In this document: positions 25,172 through 37,312 of the stretch, piece by piece
Layout of the letters: every line of letters starts with the position of its first letter
Numbering within the stretch: position 1 is the first letter of the stretch
Source of the DNA: Manis javanica
Taxonomy: Eukaryota > Chordata > Mammalia > Pholidota > Manidae
Assembly: GCF_040802235.1 (NCBI RefSeq)
Contig: NC_133156.1
Span: 26,927,343 to 26,991,342, forward strand
Direction of reading: 5' to 3'
DNA length: 64,000 nucleotides
Position numbers and translations under genes: made by a program
Notes under the pieces: model-generated
What the model was told of the DNA's origin: nothing
What the model saw: the letters and a program-made list of their open reading frames with translations, nothing else
Database searches by the model: none

Positions 25172-25375
25172 TCCAGAGCAGTGGTTCTTAACCAGGAGAG
25201 ATTTGCTCCCCAGAGGACAACTGGCAGTATCTGGAGACATTTTGGTTGTCACAACTAGAAGAAGGGTATGCTATTGTTAACTAGCGGACAGAAGCCAGGG
25301 ATGCTGGTAAACATTGTGCTATGCACAGGGTGGCTCTGGACGTCAGTAGGCCTGGGGCTGAGAAACCCTGCCCTA
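25172..25375 (+). mobile_element. MER5A-type hAT DNA transposon
   Basis: Begins gcagtggttcttaaccagga and carries ggagacattttggttgtcac and agccagggatgctggtaaac, with the end gctgagaaaccctgcc complementary to the start. These are the recognised MER5A words. Confidence 0.75.
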
Positions 25376-25379
25376 AAGC

Positions 25380-25600
25380 TAAGTGACCTCAATTCTATTT
25401 ATAGCTCCACCATTTCAAACTTCTGCGAGCAACCCTACTTTTCCTGTGTGCCTAAGTTTTCCCATCTGGAAAATGGTGCTAATACCAACACCTATCTCCT
25501 AAGGCTATTGTGAGGATCAAACAGATTAACAGTGTAAAGAGCTTGACCACTGCCTGGTACAAAGTACTTACTAAATGTAAGCTGCTATGTCCGCCAAGCC
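25380..25600 (+). repeat. MIR
   Basis: aagttttcccatctggaaaa, attgtgaggatcaaacagat and cactgcctggtacaaagtac are MIR words. It abuts the MER5A-type element. Confidence 0.65.
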
Positions 25601-25910
25601 TAGCTAAGCATCAGAATCGCCTTGAGACCTTGTTAATGACAGATTCCCAGGCCCTACCTTACTTGTACTACATTTGAATCTTTGGAATTTGGAATCCAGG
25701 AATCTGGGGAAGGGGGTTAGTTCCCCAGCTGATTTTGATGATCAGCCACATATGAGCTCAAACTCCCATGCACCCACAAACCACCTGGGGGCCTTGTTAC
25801 AAGGCAGTTTCTGATTCAGGAGGCCTGGATGGAGCCTCAGAGTCCCCATTCCTAACAAGCTCCCAGGTGAGGCCCATGCTGTTGGTCCTCTGACCACACC
25901 CGTGTAGTCA
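25600..25910. mobile_element. Two adjacent hAT-type MER fragments
   Basis: The text catcagaatcgccttgagac to ccaggccctacc, then a second block with accacctgggggccttgtta and cctaacaagctcccaggtga, matches the same class as the element at 2615. Boundaries are approximate. Confidence 0.5.
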
Positions 25911-27306
25911 CAAAACTGCAAAGCACTTTATGCATGCCTGTTATGGTTTCCAAGCCTTTAACAGTGGGCCCAAACCCTGTTTAATTCCAAAGGATTGAGC
26001 TGAAATAGTCACCACTGTTTCTTCTTCCCAACAGCCGTAAGGGCGATGAGGAAAGAAGGCCGCATGTGGACCCTTCAGATAGTCTCTCTCTTCTGAGGAC
26101 CCATCTGCCCAAGCAGCAGGGAGACCCCCACTTCCCTCTTCACCCCCAGGAGAAGGTGGTCCACTCACCTGAGGTGTGTCTAGCTGAGAAATTGTCTCCC
26201 TGTTCCCAGAAAGAATGAAGTACCTTCAGAGTCTCCTGGAGACCATTTTGCTCTAAATAAGCTGGAAGTCATCTTGTTTGCAAGTGGATTTTTTAGTGGT
26301 GTTCCTTTTCATGGCTGGTGTCTCTTGAAGGGTACTGTTCTTGAGCTAGCTGTCAGGCCTCACCAGACTCAGGATTCTGTATTCTTACAGAATCAGAGAT
26401 AGACCTGAACCTAGAGGTAATTTAATTCAGTGGATTTTCAAAGTTGTGTCTTTGGTGAATTTAAGGGAGGGAGATGGATAACATTTATTTTCTTAATTAT
26501 GTATTTGCATTAATATGTTCTCTGCTATTCATGGCAACTTAGAATTGCATTTATAATACTTTTAATTTATAATATTTCAATTTTAAAACACTGACTTGAT
26601 GAAAAAATAATACAGGTGAAATATATATGTAATAAATGACTGAAGTTTCAGACATGTTGTTTTAGTTCAACTTCCTCAGTTTATGGAAGGAGACGCTAAA
26701 GCTAGAGAGGACCTGAGCCTTGATTTTTCTTATCCTTAAAATGAATATAATCCCTCCTCTGTAGGGTTGTGGTGAGAATTACATTTAACAGTACATTTAA
26801 AGCATTTAACACCTCCATGTCACAAGGACCTAAGAAGTATTATCTGCTCACATATATCTGTGCTAGATGAGGAACCTTCTTAATACAATCTCTGCTGGTC
26901 TCTGAGCCTCAGACTTCCCATCTGTAGAATGAAGGCATCAGATCAGAGGATGCCTTCCAGCTCCCTCGTCCTCTCACTGACCCCAGGTTCTCAGCTCCAG
27001 AGAGTGGCTGATGGCAGGCCAACTTCTCTCTACCCCATCCTCAAGTCCCCATCACACTCTGCACATGGAGAAATCAAGGTCCAGATGCTGAGTCCTTTCT
27101 CAAGCATCCTGCTGCCTCTGCCCTCGTGAAGAAACAAAATCCATCCACCAAACGGTGCAGGCCCACAGAAAGTTGCGCATTTTAAGAAATTCTGCTGGCA
27201 AGGTGGATCTCCATTTGCTGTGCTACCATTGTGTTTTCTCCAGTCCAGTTTGGTGGTAACTGTTAACATTTTCCCACTACCTCCTCCCTCAAGGTTTCTC
27301 TTTCAG

Positions 27307-27402
27307 GAAATCCCAGACCCCAGCAGCCTACCCCCTCATAACACACTAGAAGACCTACCCCTGTACTTTAGGACAGGGCTTTGCTTCGAAAGTGTTGGAA
27401 TG
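27307..27402 (+). pseudogene. Pseudo-exon (IPDPS block) of the SLC36A copy, reading frame still open
   Basis: After the good acceptor ctctttcag the 32-codon frame reads EIPDPSSLPPHNTLEDLPLY, then FRTGLCFESVGM. It aligns with the family segment [29 protein letters not shown], short by one codon. There is no stop or frameshift here, but many conserved residues are replaced (W, K, G) and the donor is gc instead of gt. Confidence 0.85.
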
Positions 27403-27454
27403 GCGAGATTTGTGATGGGGTGAGAGCTCCCAGCCCCGGTGCAGAGCGAGGAAG

Positions 27455-27715
27455 CAGCATAGTGTAGGTAAAGGGCCCCGGCTGTGGAGCTCGACAGATA
27501 TGGCTTTGAATGCTGGCCTCATCCTTTCAGGTTGTGTGATCCTGGACAAACTATTCAAAAATTTCCCTGAGCCTCAGTTTCCTCATCTGTAAAATGGGTT
27601 TATAATACCTACAAAGCCAGGTTGTTATAAGGACTCAATGAAATAATGTAGGTAAAATGGTTAGCACATTGCCAGGCACAAAGTACATCATTATCATTAT
27701 GGTTTTACTTCACCA
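27455..27715 (+). repeat. MIR
   Basis: gcagcatagtgtaggtaaag, tgagcctcagtttcctcatc, tgtaaaatgggtttataata and attgccaggcacaaagtaca. It starts about 50 bases after the 27307-27402 pseudo-exon. Confidence 0.75.
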
Positions 27716-28604
27716 GTCCTTCACCAAGTGTGTGTAAGAGAATGCTAACATGCTAGCAAAAAATGTCGGATAGACAAGCTGTAAGATGTTGAGAATATCT
27801 CTTTTCAGTGGGCCTCATTTTATGCATCTCTAATATAGGGCGCTGAAAATCTCTATATTACAATCTCTGCCAATAAGTCAACCTACATAAATAGCATGGT
27901 CTTCTTATTAAAAACTTACTATTTACTTTGACATGCATGCCCTTAATCAGCACTTTTGGGTTCTAGAGTTATTTTAACCCAGCACGAGAAACATTATTAA
28001 TAAAGCCAGTACTAAAAGGGAATTTAGCAATGGTTTTCAAATATTTTCTTATTCTCTGAACCCTTAGAGTGAAGTCACAAGACAAAAACAGTTTTTAGAA
28101 CAAATCAGTTATTCTCACATAGCTCAGAAAAAAATAATGTGCATGCACATATCTATGAGTAGGAATATATATATTCCACTCTCACATACAGAGGACGAGG
28201 AAGATGATAAAGCAAATAACGCTGACCTCTGGGACCTGCTGGAAGGTGTGTGGGTATATTGTTGCAACTTTTCTGTAAGCCTGAGAGATTTCAAAATAAG
28301 TAGTTAAACAGAGAGACTGATCATATTTTTATCTCCAGCTTGAAATAGTACTCACATCTATGCACAGATAAGGAAACCAGGCCTAGAGGCAATGTGGCTT
28401 ATCTAAGGGCATAAGGCTATTAAATTCCAAAGCCAAAGCTTAAGACCTTGCCTTCCAGTTTCCAGATTAATGCATCTCCCTTCTCAGATGCTTCTGCTAG
28501 TCTTTCCTTTTCACTTTCTTGTTTAGTTCTCCTTTGACAGGAGTGTCACTGGGCCTCCCCACAACCAACTGCTCCAGTGCCCTTATAAGTGCACACACAT
28601 GTGT

Positions 28605-28608
<4 letters not shown>

Positions 28609-28664
<56 letters not shown>
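28609..28664. repeat. (AC)n microsatellite
   Basis: About 28 uninterrupted CA/AC units. The 77-residue minus-strand frame across it (poly VC) is an artefact of the repeat. Confidence 0.97.
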
Positions 28665-28667
<3 letters not shown>

Positions 28668-29371
28668 AAGGCTGCCTGAACTGTCATTCTGAGCTGATGC
28701 CCCCACATTTCCACTCTGAGACACAGTCACAGATCACAGACAGCTAGATGTGGTATACAGGATGAACATGTAGATCTTTCTAGATACTCACACCACAAAT
28801 AAAGAAACAGGTTTCTTCGGTCCTGTGGCCAGTACAGTCTATATTCCTTTTCCATCCCTTGGTCAGGAGCTGTTGCATATTCTGGTTTGAGAGGTACTGT
28901 CTCCTCTCTCCCCCAAGCAAAAGGAAACCAAAATCATACTGCAGGCCACACACCTGTGTTGCTGCCAGAAGGTCGCCTCCCAGAGATGGCGCTTTCCCAG
29001 CTGGTCTGAGTATAAGAAGCCCATGTCCTGCAAAGACACCAGCTTGTACATTCTAACTGGTTTTCTATAACAGCAGTCATCATCACCGTCCATGGGACAC
29101 AAAGCTGCTCAGAGGAAGCCCCCTTCCTGAGTGTGGAAGAGGATAGTCCAATATGGATGGCTGGACTAGAAGACCTTGAAGGTCTTTTCAGTAACTGATA
29201 TTGGTAATTCAGTAGTTCCTTGTACCTAGTGGTGTCATATCTTGGAGTCTGTTTTGCTCTTTCAAGTTTTTTGATGGCTGAGATGAATTAATTTAGAATA
29301 ATAAACAGTTGGCAAATGGGGTCTCTACATAAGTGGGGGCCACTGTCTAATTATGGCCCCTCCATTCACAG

Positions 29372-29495
29372 GTTTTGCTTCTGGAAAACAAGATGTGGGA
29401 CCATGCTCAGTTTCCACTCATCCTATCTGGAGGACACATTTGAGATCACCACCCTGTACAGAAACCTCAGGGCCTCGGGCCTTGGGCTGACTCAG
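29372..29495 (+). pseudogene. Pseudo-exon (LPLENKM block) of the SLC36A copy
   Basis: After the acceptor attcacag the frame reads VLLLENKMWDHAQFPLILSG and then reaches TGA. The continuation ITTLYRNLRASGLG is in another frame. Together these match the family segment VLPLENKM...FPLILYLGM.IVTILYI...LG. A gt follows cag at 29496. Confidence 0.82.
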
Positions 29496-29869
29496 GTCTG
29501 AGGCCACCCCTCTGGCCAGCAGCACCCTCCCCCTCCCCAGCTGCTGGTGGGTGAGTTCAGGCTGCAGAGCCAGAAGGAGCGGAGTGGGCCTGGCCTGGCT
29601 TCCTCTTATCAGAGAAGAGTGGCCAGGGCTTGAATGAGGGTCAATTCTTCAGCATGGAGACAAGATGTAAGGAAATTGCACCCTGGAAAGAGGTGGACTG
29701 GATAAATCAAGAGATCTGGATTCTTGTCCAACATGGCCATTAATTCTCCTGTGTTCTGGGCAAGATATTGTTTCTCTCTATACCTCAGTTTTCCCTTCTA
29801 CCAAAGAGATTAGACTAAGTGATTTCTAAGTGCCCTCCTGATTTTTATTGATGTATGAGTCTGGTCTCT

Positions 29870-30480
29870 TTCATTTGCAAGTGACTGAAAACCAGTCCAA
29901 ACTGACCTAAGTTTAAAAACAAAAAAAGAAGTACATGCACATATCTAACTTTAGTTATGGCTGGATCCAGCTACTTAAGTGATATAATCAGCCTGTCTTC
30001 TTCATCTCTCAGGTTTGTTTTTCTTTGTGGATTTTATACAAGGAGACTTCACATGCAGTACACAATTGTAGGTGACTGCTAACCACACCTTGGTTTCAGG
30101 CCGTTCTCTCATCAGCCCCAATGTAAAGAGAATTTCTCTTTTCCAAAAGATCCATTACATCCTTGGAATTAACTCTGATTCCCCCAGCTGGGGTCAGATA
30201 GCCATTCTGAACCAGTCCTATGGCAGGTAGATGAAATAAGCTGATTGGCCAGGCCTGGATCACATGCCTCACTGGGGTAGGGGAGAGGTCCCGTAAACCT
30301 TGTAGACTGACAGTAGGGGCAGGGAGACTCCCATTAACTGAGGGGGTAATGGTTGCTTGGTCAGTTAATCCAATGGAGGCCCATGAGATCATATCACCAT
30401 TACAGTGAAATCTGAGGATTGTAGATAATTTAATAGACATTCTTAACAACTTCTCAGTAAGCCAGGCAATCATTAAAAAG
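29870..30480 (+). repeat. Ancient interspersed repeat (family Y)
   Basis: tttgcaagtgactgaaaacc, ggctggatccagctacttaa, attaactctgattcccccag and gattggccaggcctggatca. Family Y is also present in inverted orientation at 43975-44405. The 125-residue minus-strand frame here is incidental. Confidence 0.5.
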
Positions 30481-31009
30481 CCTAGTAAGTGGGATATCAG
30501 ATATCAGTAGGGTGGCTAGCAACTGCTTCTCCTTTTTGCTCACCATCTTGACTTTCCAGAAGTGCTCAGGTTCTCAGGCACATAGATCCCCTCTTGTATC
30601 TGCTTCCCACTTTGTGCCCCTATGTTTACAACCTCACGGAATATGGTCTGTGGCTATGCATGAGAGGCATACAAGCGTGTTCCATCCATAAAGGTAGACA
30701 CAGGACACTTCAAGTGAGGAACTACAGCTGAGAGCTGTCCACTCGTTCCAGGTGATGGTGTAAGGATCCCATGCAGTTTCAGTTATGAAGGTGATTTATA
30801 AACTCTACAAATGTAACTGGTTGGTAATTGCTATTAATTTTACCAGGCCCGCAGGGAAGTCCATGTAAACTCATACTGCTGTGGCCAAAATGCTTATGGT
30901 CCAGGCAATACTCCTACTTCCCTCACATCTTTCATATCACCGGCAAGGAGGCTGTGGGTAACAGAACTTAGCTGCATGGAGAGGCCACCTCACTGAGCCC
31001 TCACACAAT

Positions 31010-31365
31010 GCATAACAGTGGTATGGTTTCTGAAGTCAGCCAGACCTGGCTCTAAGTCCATGTTCCCCACTTGCTAGCTCGGGAATGTCACTTAACCTGT
31101 CAGGAATCAGTCTGTCTTCACCTCTTAGGTTTGTTTTTCTGTGTGGACTTTACTCAAGGAGACTTCACGTACAGTAGACAGGAAATGTTACTTAACTTTG
31201 AGACTGTTACAAAACCTATCAAAGGCTGTTTCCTCACCTGTAAAATGGGATAATAACTGTCTCTGCTTCATAGAGTTGTAATCAGGAATATTCTAGATAA
31301 ATCCAAATAAAGAGTTTAGCACAGAGCCTGTCACATAGAAGTGACTCAATAAATTTTGGTTATTA
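31010..31365 (+). repeat. MIR split by a 75-bp insertion
   Basis: MIR words run from tctgaagtcagccagacctg to aatgtcacttaacc, and again from aatgttacttaac through tcacctgtaaaatgggataa to gaagtgactcaataaattt. The break at 31105-31180 is a near copy of 29986-30063. Confidence 0.7.
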
Positions 31366-32109
31366 ATATTAACTTCCCTGGAAATACAATCCCATAAAAC
31401 TAAGCCAGAAAGTACATTTTTTCCTTGTGTGTATAGAGTATTTATTGAGTGTTTCCCAAGTGGCTTACAGGTATTATCTCATTTGTCCTTAGCACAGCCC
31501 CACCTACCACATAGAAGGTGCAGTACCAGGTCAAGAAATCCTGACATGATTTGTTCACATTCCCCAGCCTCACAGAGAGGCTGACATACACACAACCAAT
31601 TCACATTCCGTGTGAGAGGCTTTGTAACCTGGATGAGGACTAAGTGTTATGGGAACTCAAAAGGAGAATTAATTCTGACCAGAGAGCAGAGAGGCATCAC
31701 AGAAGCCTCTGAGACTTGACTGATGAGCAGGAATGTGACAGATCACGAATGAAGGGAAAGGGCATTCTTAGGACCAGCACGTGCACAGGCACAGATTGTG
31801 AAGGTATATCTTATACACAAGGAATGTTTTTGTCTGGTGTGGTTGCAATGTTGAGTGCCTAGGGTGGAGACAGAGGGAGGGACTATTGTGACATGAGAGG
31901 GTGAGAAATTGGACTTGAAATATGATGGGCTTTGAATCCCAGGCTCCAGTTTGGAACTCTTTACGGTAGGCAATGGATTATTTTAATGACTTTTGCGATG
32001 GTACAGTAACATAATTACTAAGCCTTTTATGTCTTATGTCCACTAAAAAGCAGTGTATTTTTCCTATTTTTGATAAAAATGAGCCTCAAATGTTTAGCAT
32101 TTCATGATT

Positions 32110-32280
32110 AGACTTTCAGAGATCATCAGATATAGCCCTGCCATTTAGCAGGTACAGAGTATATCCCCAGTTGACAGATGAGGCAAAGAAGCTCAGGGAA
32201 GTAGAGTGACCTAGATAGTTATTGGTGGAGGCTGAGTTAGTATTCAGAGCTCCTGCAACTCAATCCTGTTTTTCCAACAT
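32110..32280 (-). repeat. MIR-like fragment
   Basis: ccccagttgacagatgaggc, agggaagtagagtgacctag and ggctgagttagtattcagag read as complement of MIR. Confidence 0.5.
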
Positions 32281-32660
32281 ACACATCATACACACTGACC
32301 TCATGCAAATTCAATTATGAAAGAGGGAGTGGGCAGTTTTTAAGTGCAGGCAGTTTCACCCATCATCCCACTTACTAAATAAGATGTCCCTAAAGAAGTT
32401 GAGATAGGAAACACGTATCCACTATCATCTGTATAGATCATGGTCCCTTCATACCCTTCATTGAATGAGGGTCTCACCACTCTTGAGTGTACTTTACTGC
32501 ATAGAAATATGTATATAATTTTTTCTACTATATGGCTTCTGAACACCTTGCTTTTTTAGGGTATTTAAGAAATTATTCAGGGCAATTTTGATAGTTCCCG
32601 ATTTCTGCCTCATACTCTGGGAAGACTGGCCTCTCTACTGTCCTTCAGCATGTCCTCCAG

Positions 32661-32873
32661 AGGCTGCTGGTATCTGAAAATGGGTCTTCCTGGTCTCCTG
32701 TGCGTTCCACGTGTTGTAGCAGTCTGTCAAGCTCTTCTTGCATACTGTCTGCTTCACCTGCTCTTGAAGTCCTATGTCTGCATGGAGGGGACCACGCCCT
32801 TTCCCATTTCCCAGGAGCCACAGCGCTGGACCTTCCTGGTATACCTGGGCATCACACTACCACAGGCCAACAT
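32661..32873 (+). pseudogene. Pseudo-exon (GYLKFG to PFAIS block) of the SLC36A copy
   Basis: Pieces in different frames match in order: WYLKMG (family GYLKFG), QSVKLFLHTVCFTC from 32720 (family QSVKLLYSIGIFFTYALQF), and SYVCMEGTTPFPISQEPQRW from about 32768 (family FYVPAEIIIPFAIS...RW). The exon ends at a retained donor cat|gtgagtc. At least two frameshifts and an in-frame TAG are present. Confidence 0.8.
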
Positions 32874-32879
32874 GTGAGT

Positions 32880-35239
32880 CAAAGGTAGGCAGCCTTGCTT
32901 CTCTCTACTCCCTCCACCAGGCCCCAGAAGTTTCCAGAAGTCAGGCTACTGGGACCTCCCCAGAGCAGTACAAAATTTCAGACAGAGTACATGTTTATGG
33001 AATTAAGCTGAACCCAGGAAGAGTCCATCAATTAGGTTCCTGAGCAGCAAAGCAATATGATAGAGCTCTGATCAAATTAAGCTAAAAACAAAGGGATTTA
33101 AGGGTAATTCATAGAGTCAAAGAAAAAGCTGAGAAACAGATCTTGAAAAAGATGGAAACAAGGCAGAGCCTGAGATTGAAATCAGAGGAATTAAAACACT
33201 CTGCCTCTGGGATAAATATTCTTCAATTCTTTTCTGTCCTGGGGCTCTCTGCTCAAGATACAAATTCTGTGGCGAGAGAGTCCAGTCATACATACCCATC
33301 CACTGGGCAAGGGAAGTTGGGGCATTCTGATTGACAGTTCCACCAAGACCCCCGTTTAGTGAGACAGGGATGGTGCCTCCAAGCAAAAATAGGGCTTTGC
33401 ACCAAAAGAAGCGGGGATGGTTGGGGGAGGATGTTAAAAGCAGCAGATGTCCACACAAAGTGGATATAGCCATTCGAATGACAGCAGTCACCATGGGAAA
33501 CAGAGAAGAGTCAAATATGACATTAACCAACTTAGAAAAATGACCACACTATTTTCAAGTACTAAAAACAGTGCAAGTTCTAGATCAGAAGGACAGTAAA
33601 CACCCAGGTCCCCAATTTTTAAAAGGCTTAATCTGAGAACCTGAACAATGATCCATGAACTTCCTGGAATTGCATTCAAATGTGATACGTAAAGTTATGT
33701 GTGTTACTGTTCATTTGTTTTTGCTGTTGCTATTTGTTTTGGTTTTTGCCTTTTTGCAGGGAGAATCCCTAGTTCCACCAATTTGTCAAAGGGGTCTGTA
33801 TGAATCTCTGTTTTAACAGAGAGGCTGCCTTCTCTCAGACAGGTTGCTATTTCTTCCAGAGACATGGATGTATGGATGTATGTAATCCCAGTTTCTCAAT
33901 TTGAAGGATGGTGGCTCTTAAGAAGCCTTCTGAGGCATTTTCAGCTTGGATGGTGATTCTGTGTTGTTTCCCTTTGGAAATTCCCTGGATCTCCACTACT
34001 GCTCAGAGAAATATGTATAAAACTAAAAATGTGATTTTCTCTCCCTACCTACCATAAGTGATTTGAACAGGAGCCATGGCCAGGAATAAGTACACAGTTC
34101 AGTCTAAAGTCATTCATCTCCAGGTGGTGAAGGGCCAGGGTAGGCATATTTCCAAATTAAAAAGAAGTGGGAAATCTTGATTTTGTGTATATGCATGCAA
34201 ATTTCTAATTTTTTAAATAGTGGTAGCAGATTTGAAAAGTATTTTCAAAGGTATGGTCTTTGGATGGCCAACTTGCAAGTAGGATTTAGATTTCATTCCC
34301 AAAGTATTTATGAGGCCCATTGAGCCTCTCTCTCTCCCTCTCTCTCTCTCTCACACACACACACACTCACACTCCTTACTTAAAGAAAATAAGATTCTTA
34401 ATAAAAAAAAGTTGCCATCTGTATTTTTCTGGCTTTACGTTTGTTTGTTGGAAGAACTTCATCGTGCCTTAGTGTCTGTTCAGCAAGGTGGCTTCAAGTC
34501 TGTAGGTGGTAAGAATGGAATGCTTATGTTGTGAGCTTGGATTAAACATTCATCAATGAGAGACTGAGTGAGAGACATATAATGTCTCAACAGAACAAAG
34601 ACTTTCTTACATCGGGTGGGGTGGTGCGTACCTCAACTTTCAAAGTATTTAAGCAGAGGTAGGATGCCTACTAATCAAGGGAGAAGTCCCTCTGCTGTTC
34701 GGCCTATGAGAAGTTCCTTTCAAATCTGAGAATCCATATATTTTCCTAATAAATAAATAAATAAAATAAAAATTCAGTGATTAAATTATTGAATCTAAAG
34801 GATGCTGTTTACATAGCTGTTGTCTGAGGCACTGTGAATAGTAGATGATAGAAGCCTATTTGCCTTGAGAATCTTTACTCCAGATGCATAGACTGGCTTC
34901 TAGGCTTTGTCTGACCTGAGTACACAGCTCAGATTTCTCTTCCTGCATTGCTTCTTACTGCCTCACCTGTAACATTTACAAACAATTTCGGAGGCACAAT
35001 GAGTCAGACTTCTCTGTAACCAATAATTCATGGAGCATCTAGGTAAGGGAGCCGAGGAGGCCTGTCGAACTGAGGCCCAGAAAGAGGAGGCTGCATGTTG
35101 GGTCACCCAGAGAGCGAGGTTCAGAGGCAGCACTAGAACACAGGTCTCCTGATTCCTGCATTAGGGTCCATTATATCATGCAGCTCACACTTGGAGGCTT
35201 TTTGGAGTATAAAAAAATTTACAAAGAAATGTCTTTGAG
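32880..35239. other. No gene recognised
   Basis: Intron-like sequence of the SLC36A pseudogene after its 32.7-kb exon, with one CT/CA microsatellite. Open frames (137 residues minus, 70 plus) have no recognisable domains. Confidence 0.5.
34327..34373. repeat. (CT)n(CA)n microsatellite
   Basis: ctctctctctccctctctct followed by a run of ca. Confidence 0.9.
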
Positions 35240-35596
35240 ACATTTACCTTCATGGGTTAAGGTTGTTCTTAATATTCCCTTATAATCTTACAATCAGTAG
35301 GATCCGTAGTGATATCCTATCTTTCATTTCTGATATTGTAATCCATCTTCTTATTAGTCTGGGTAGAGCTTTATCACTTTTATTGATCTTTGCAAATGAA
35401 CAGCTTTTAGCTTCATTGATTATTTTTCTGTTTTCAGTTTCACAGATTTCTCCTCTTCTGTATATTCTTTCTTTCCTTCAGCTTGCTTTAGGTCAAATTT
35501 ATTTTTTCTAGTTTCTTGATGTGGAGCTTAAATCATTGATTAGAAACTTTCTTTTCTACATGCTATAAAATTTCTTCTAAGCCTTCATTAATATGG

Positions 35597-35885
35597 TAGT
35601 CAATAGCCACCTGTGGTTACTTGAAATGTGGCTAGTCTTAAATGTGCCATCATGTAAAATAAACACTAGATTTTGAGAATTTAGTACAAAAAATATAAAA
35701 TATTTTTATATTCTTATGCATTGAAATAGTAATATTTTGGACATATTGTGTTCAGTAATATATAATATTAAACCTAACACCTGTTTTCTCTTTTGCTTCC
35801 TTCAATGTAGATACCAGACAAATTAAAATTACATATATGACTTGCAGTCATGGCTCACATTATATTTCTGTTGGGCAGTGCTGCC
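35597..35885. mobile_element. Non-autonomous hAT-type DNA transposon inside old L1
   Basis: The text (tggtagtcaatagccacctg, gaaatgtggctagtc, near the right end ttctgttgggcagtgctg) is that of a common mammalian MER-type hAT element. The L1 target ctaagc recurs at both ends as an imperfect 8-bp duplication, and the L1 continues with gctctgctttagctgtatcc directly after it. Confidence 0.65.
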
Positions 35886-37097
35886 CTAAGCTCTGCTTTA
35901 GCTGTATCCCACACATTTTGACACATTGGTGCTTTCTTTTCATTCAACTCAAAACATTTTCTAATTATCCTTATAGCATTCTCTTTGATGCAAAGGTTAT
36001 TTAGGTTTGTGTTATTGAATTTCCAGATACGTAGTGGTTTTCCAGATATCTTTGTTAGTGATTACTAGTTTTATTCCATTTTTTTGTAAGAGAACATTCT
36101 TTTTGTATGATTTCAATTCTTGTAAACTTGTGGGTTTGTTTTATGGCCCAGAATATAGTTTATCTTGATTTATGCTCCATGCACACCTGAAAAGAATGTG
36201 GATTTTGTTTTTGTTAGATGGGACATTCTATAAATGTTAAATAGGTCAGGTTGATTGATGGTGTTGTTCAGGTCTTATATATAAGACCATACCAATTTTT
36301 TCCATCTACTTGTTTTCTTAAGTACTAGGAGAGGAGCATTGAAGTCTCCAAATATACGTGTGAATTTATGTGTTTCTTCTTTCAGATCTATCACTTTTTG
36401 CTTCATGTGTTTGGAAGCTTTAGTATTGTATGCATACACATTTACATCATTTAGATCTATGTTGATGAATTGACCCCTTTATTACTATATATCTCTCTTT
36501 ATCTGTGACAATATTCCTTGTCCCAGAATCTACTTCATCTAATATTAATATAGCCACTCTAGGTTTCTTTAGTGCTTACATGGAATACATTTCCCTCTTA
36601 ATTTTAACAGATTTATGTCTTTATAAGTTTAAGTAGGTTTCTTGTCGACAGCAGTTAGTTGGACCTAGCTTTTATATCAAAATTTGACTATCTTTATCTT
36701 TCAAGTCATGTGTTTAGACCATTTATATTTAATGTAATTATTGATGTGGTGGGATTAAAATCTACCATCTTGATAGTTGTTTTCTAATTGTTCCATCTGA
36801 TCTTTGTTTGCTTTTTCTTCATTTTTCTTGCTTTTAAATTAATTATGTTTTAAGATTCTGTATTATGTATACCTCTTTTAACTTTTATAGTAGTTGTCCT
36901 ATGGTTTATTATATACATCTTTAATTAATCATAAATTACTTTCAAATAATATTATACCATTTCCTGTGTAGTTTAAAACCTTATAGGAATATACTACCAA
37001 GTCTTCCCTCCCATTTTTGTGCTATTTTTGTCATATATTTATTTTAATATATACTATAAACCCATAATACATTGCTACTATTTTTTCTTTAAATCAG

Positions 37098-37312
37098 GGG
37101 TTGTCAAACTGTTCCTTAAAGCACCAGGTAGTAAATATTTTAGGCTTTCAGTCCATACAGTCACTATTAACTTAACTCTGTCATGGTAACTCAAAAGCAG
37201 CCATAGTAGATAATGTATAAACTAATGGGCATGACTGTGTTCCAATAAAACTTTATACATAAAAAATAGGTAACTAGTCCACAGACTATAGTTTTCTAAT
37301 CCCTGCTTTATT
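37098..37312. mobile_element. Non-autonomous hAT-type DNA transposon (copy 1 of a family)
   Basis: Begins caggggttgtcaaactgttc and contains agtaaatattttaggctttc and tgtgttccaataaaactt; ends actatagttttctaatccctg, an imperfect inverted repeat of its start. A second copy of the same family lies at 45640-45850. Confidence 0.7.

Noticed and set aside
30096..30473. A 125-residue minus-strand frame
   Set aside because: It lies inside ancient repeat family Y and has no recognisable domain.
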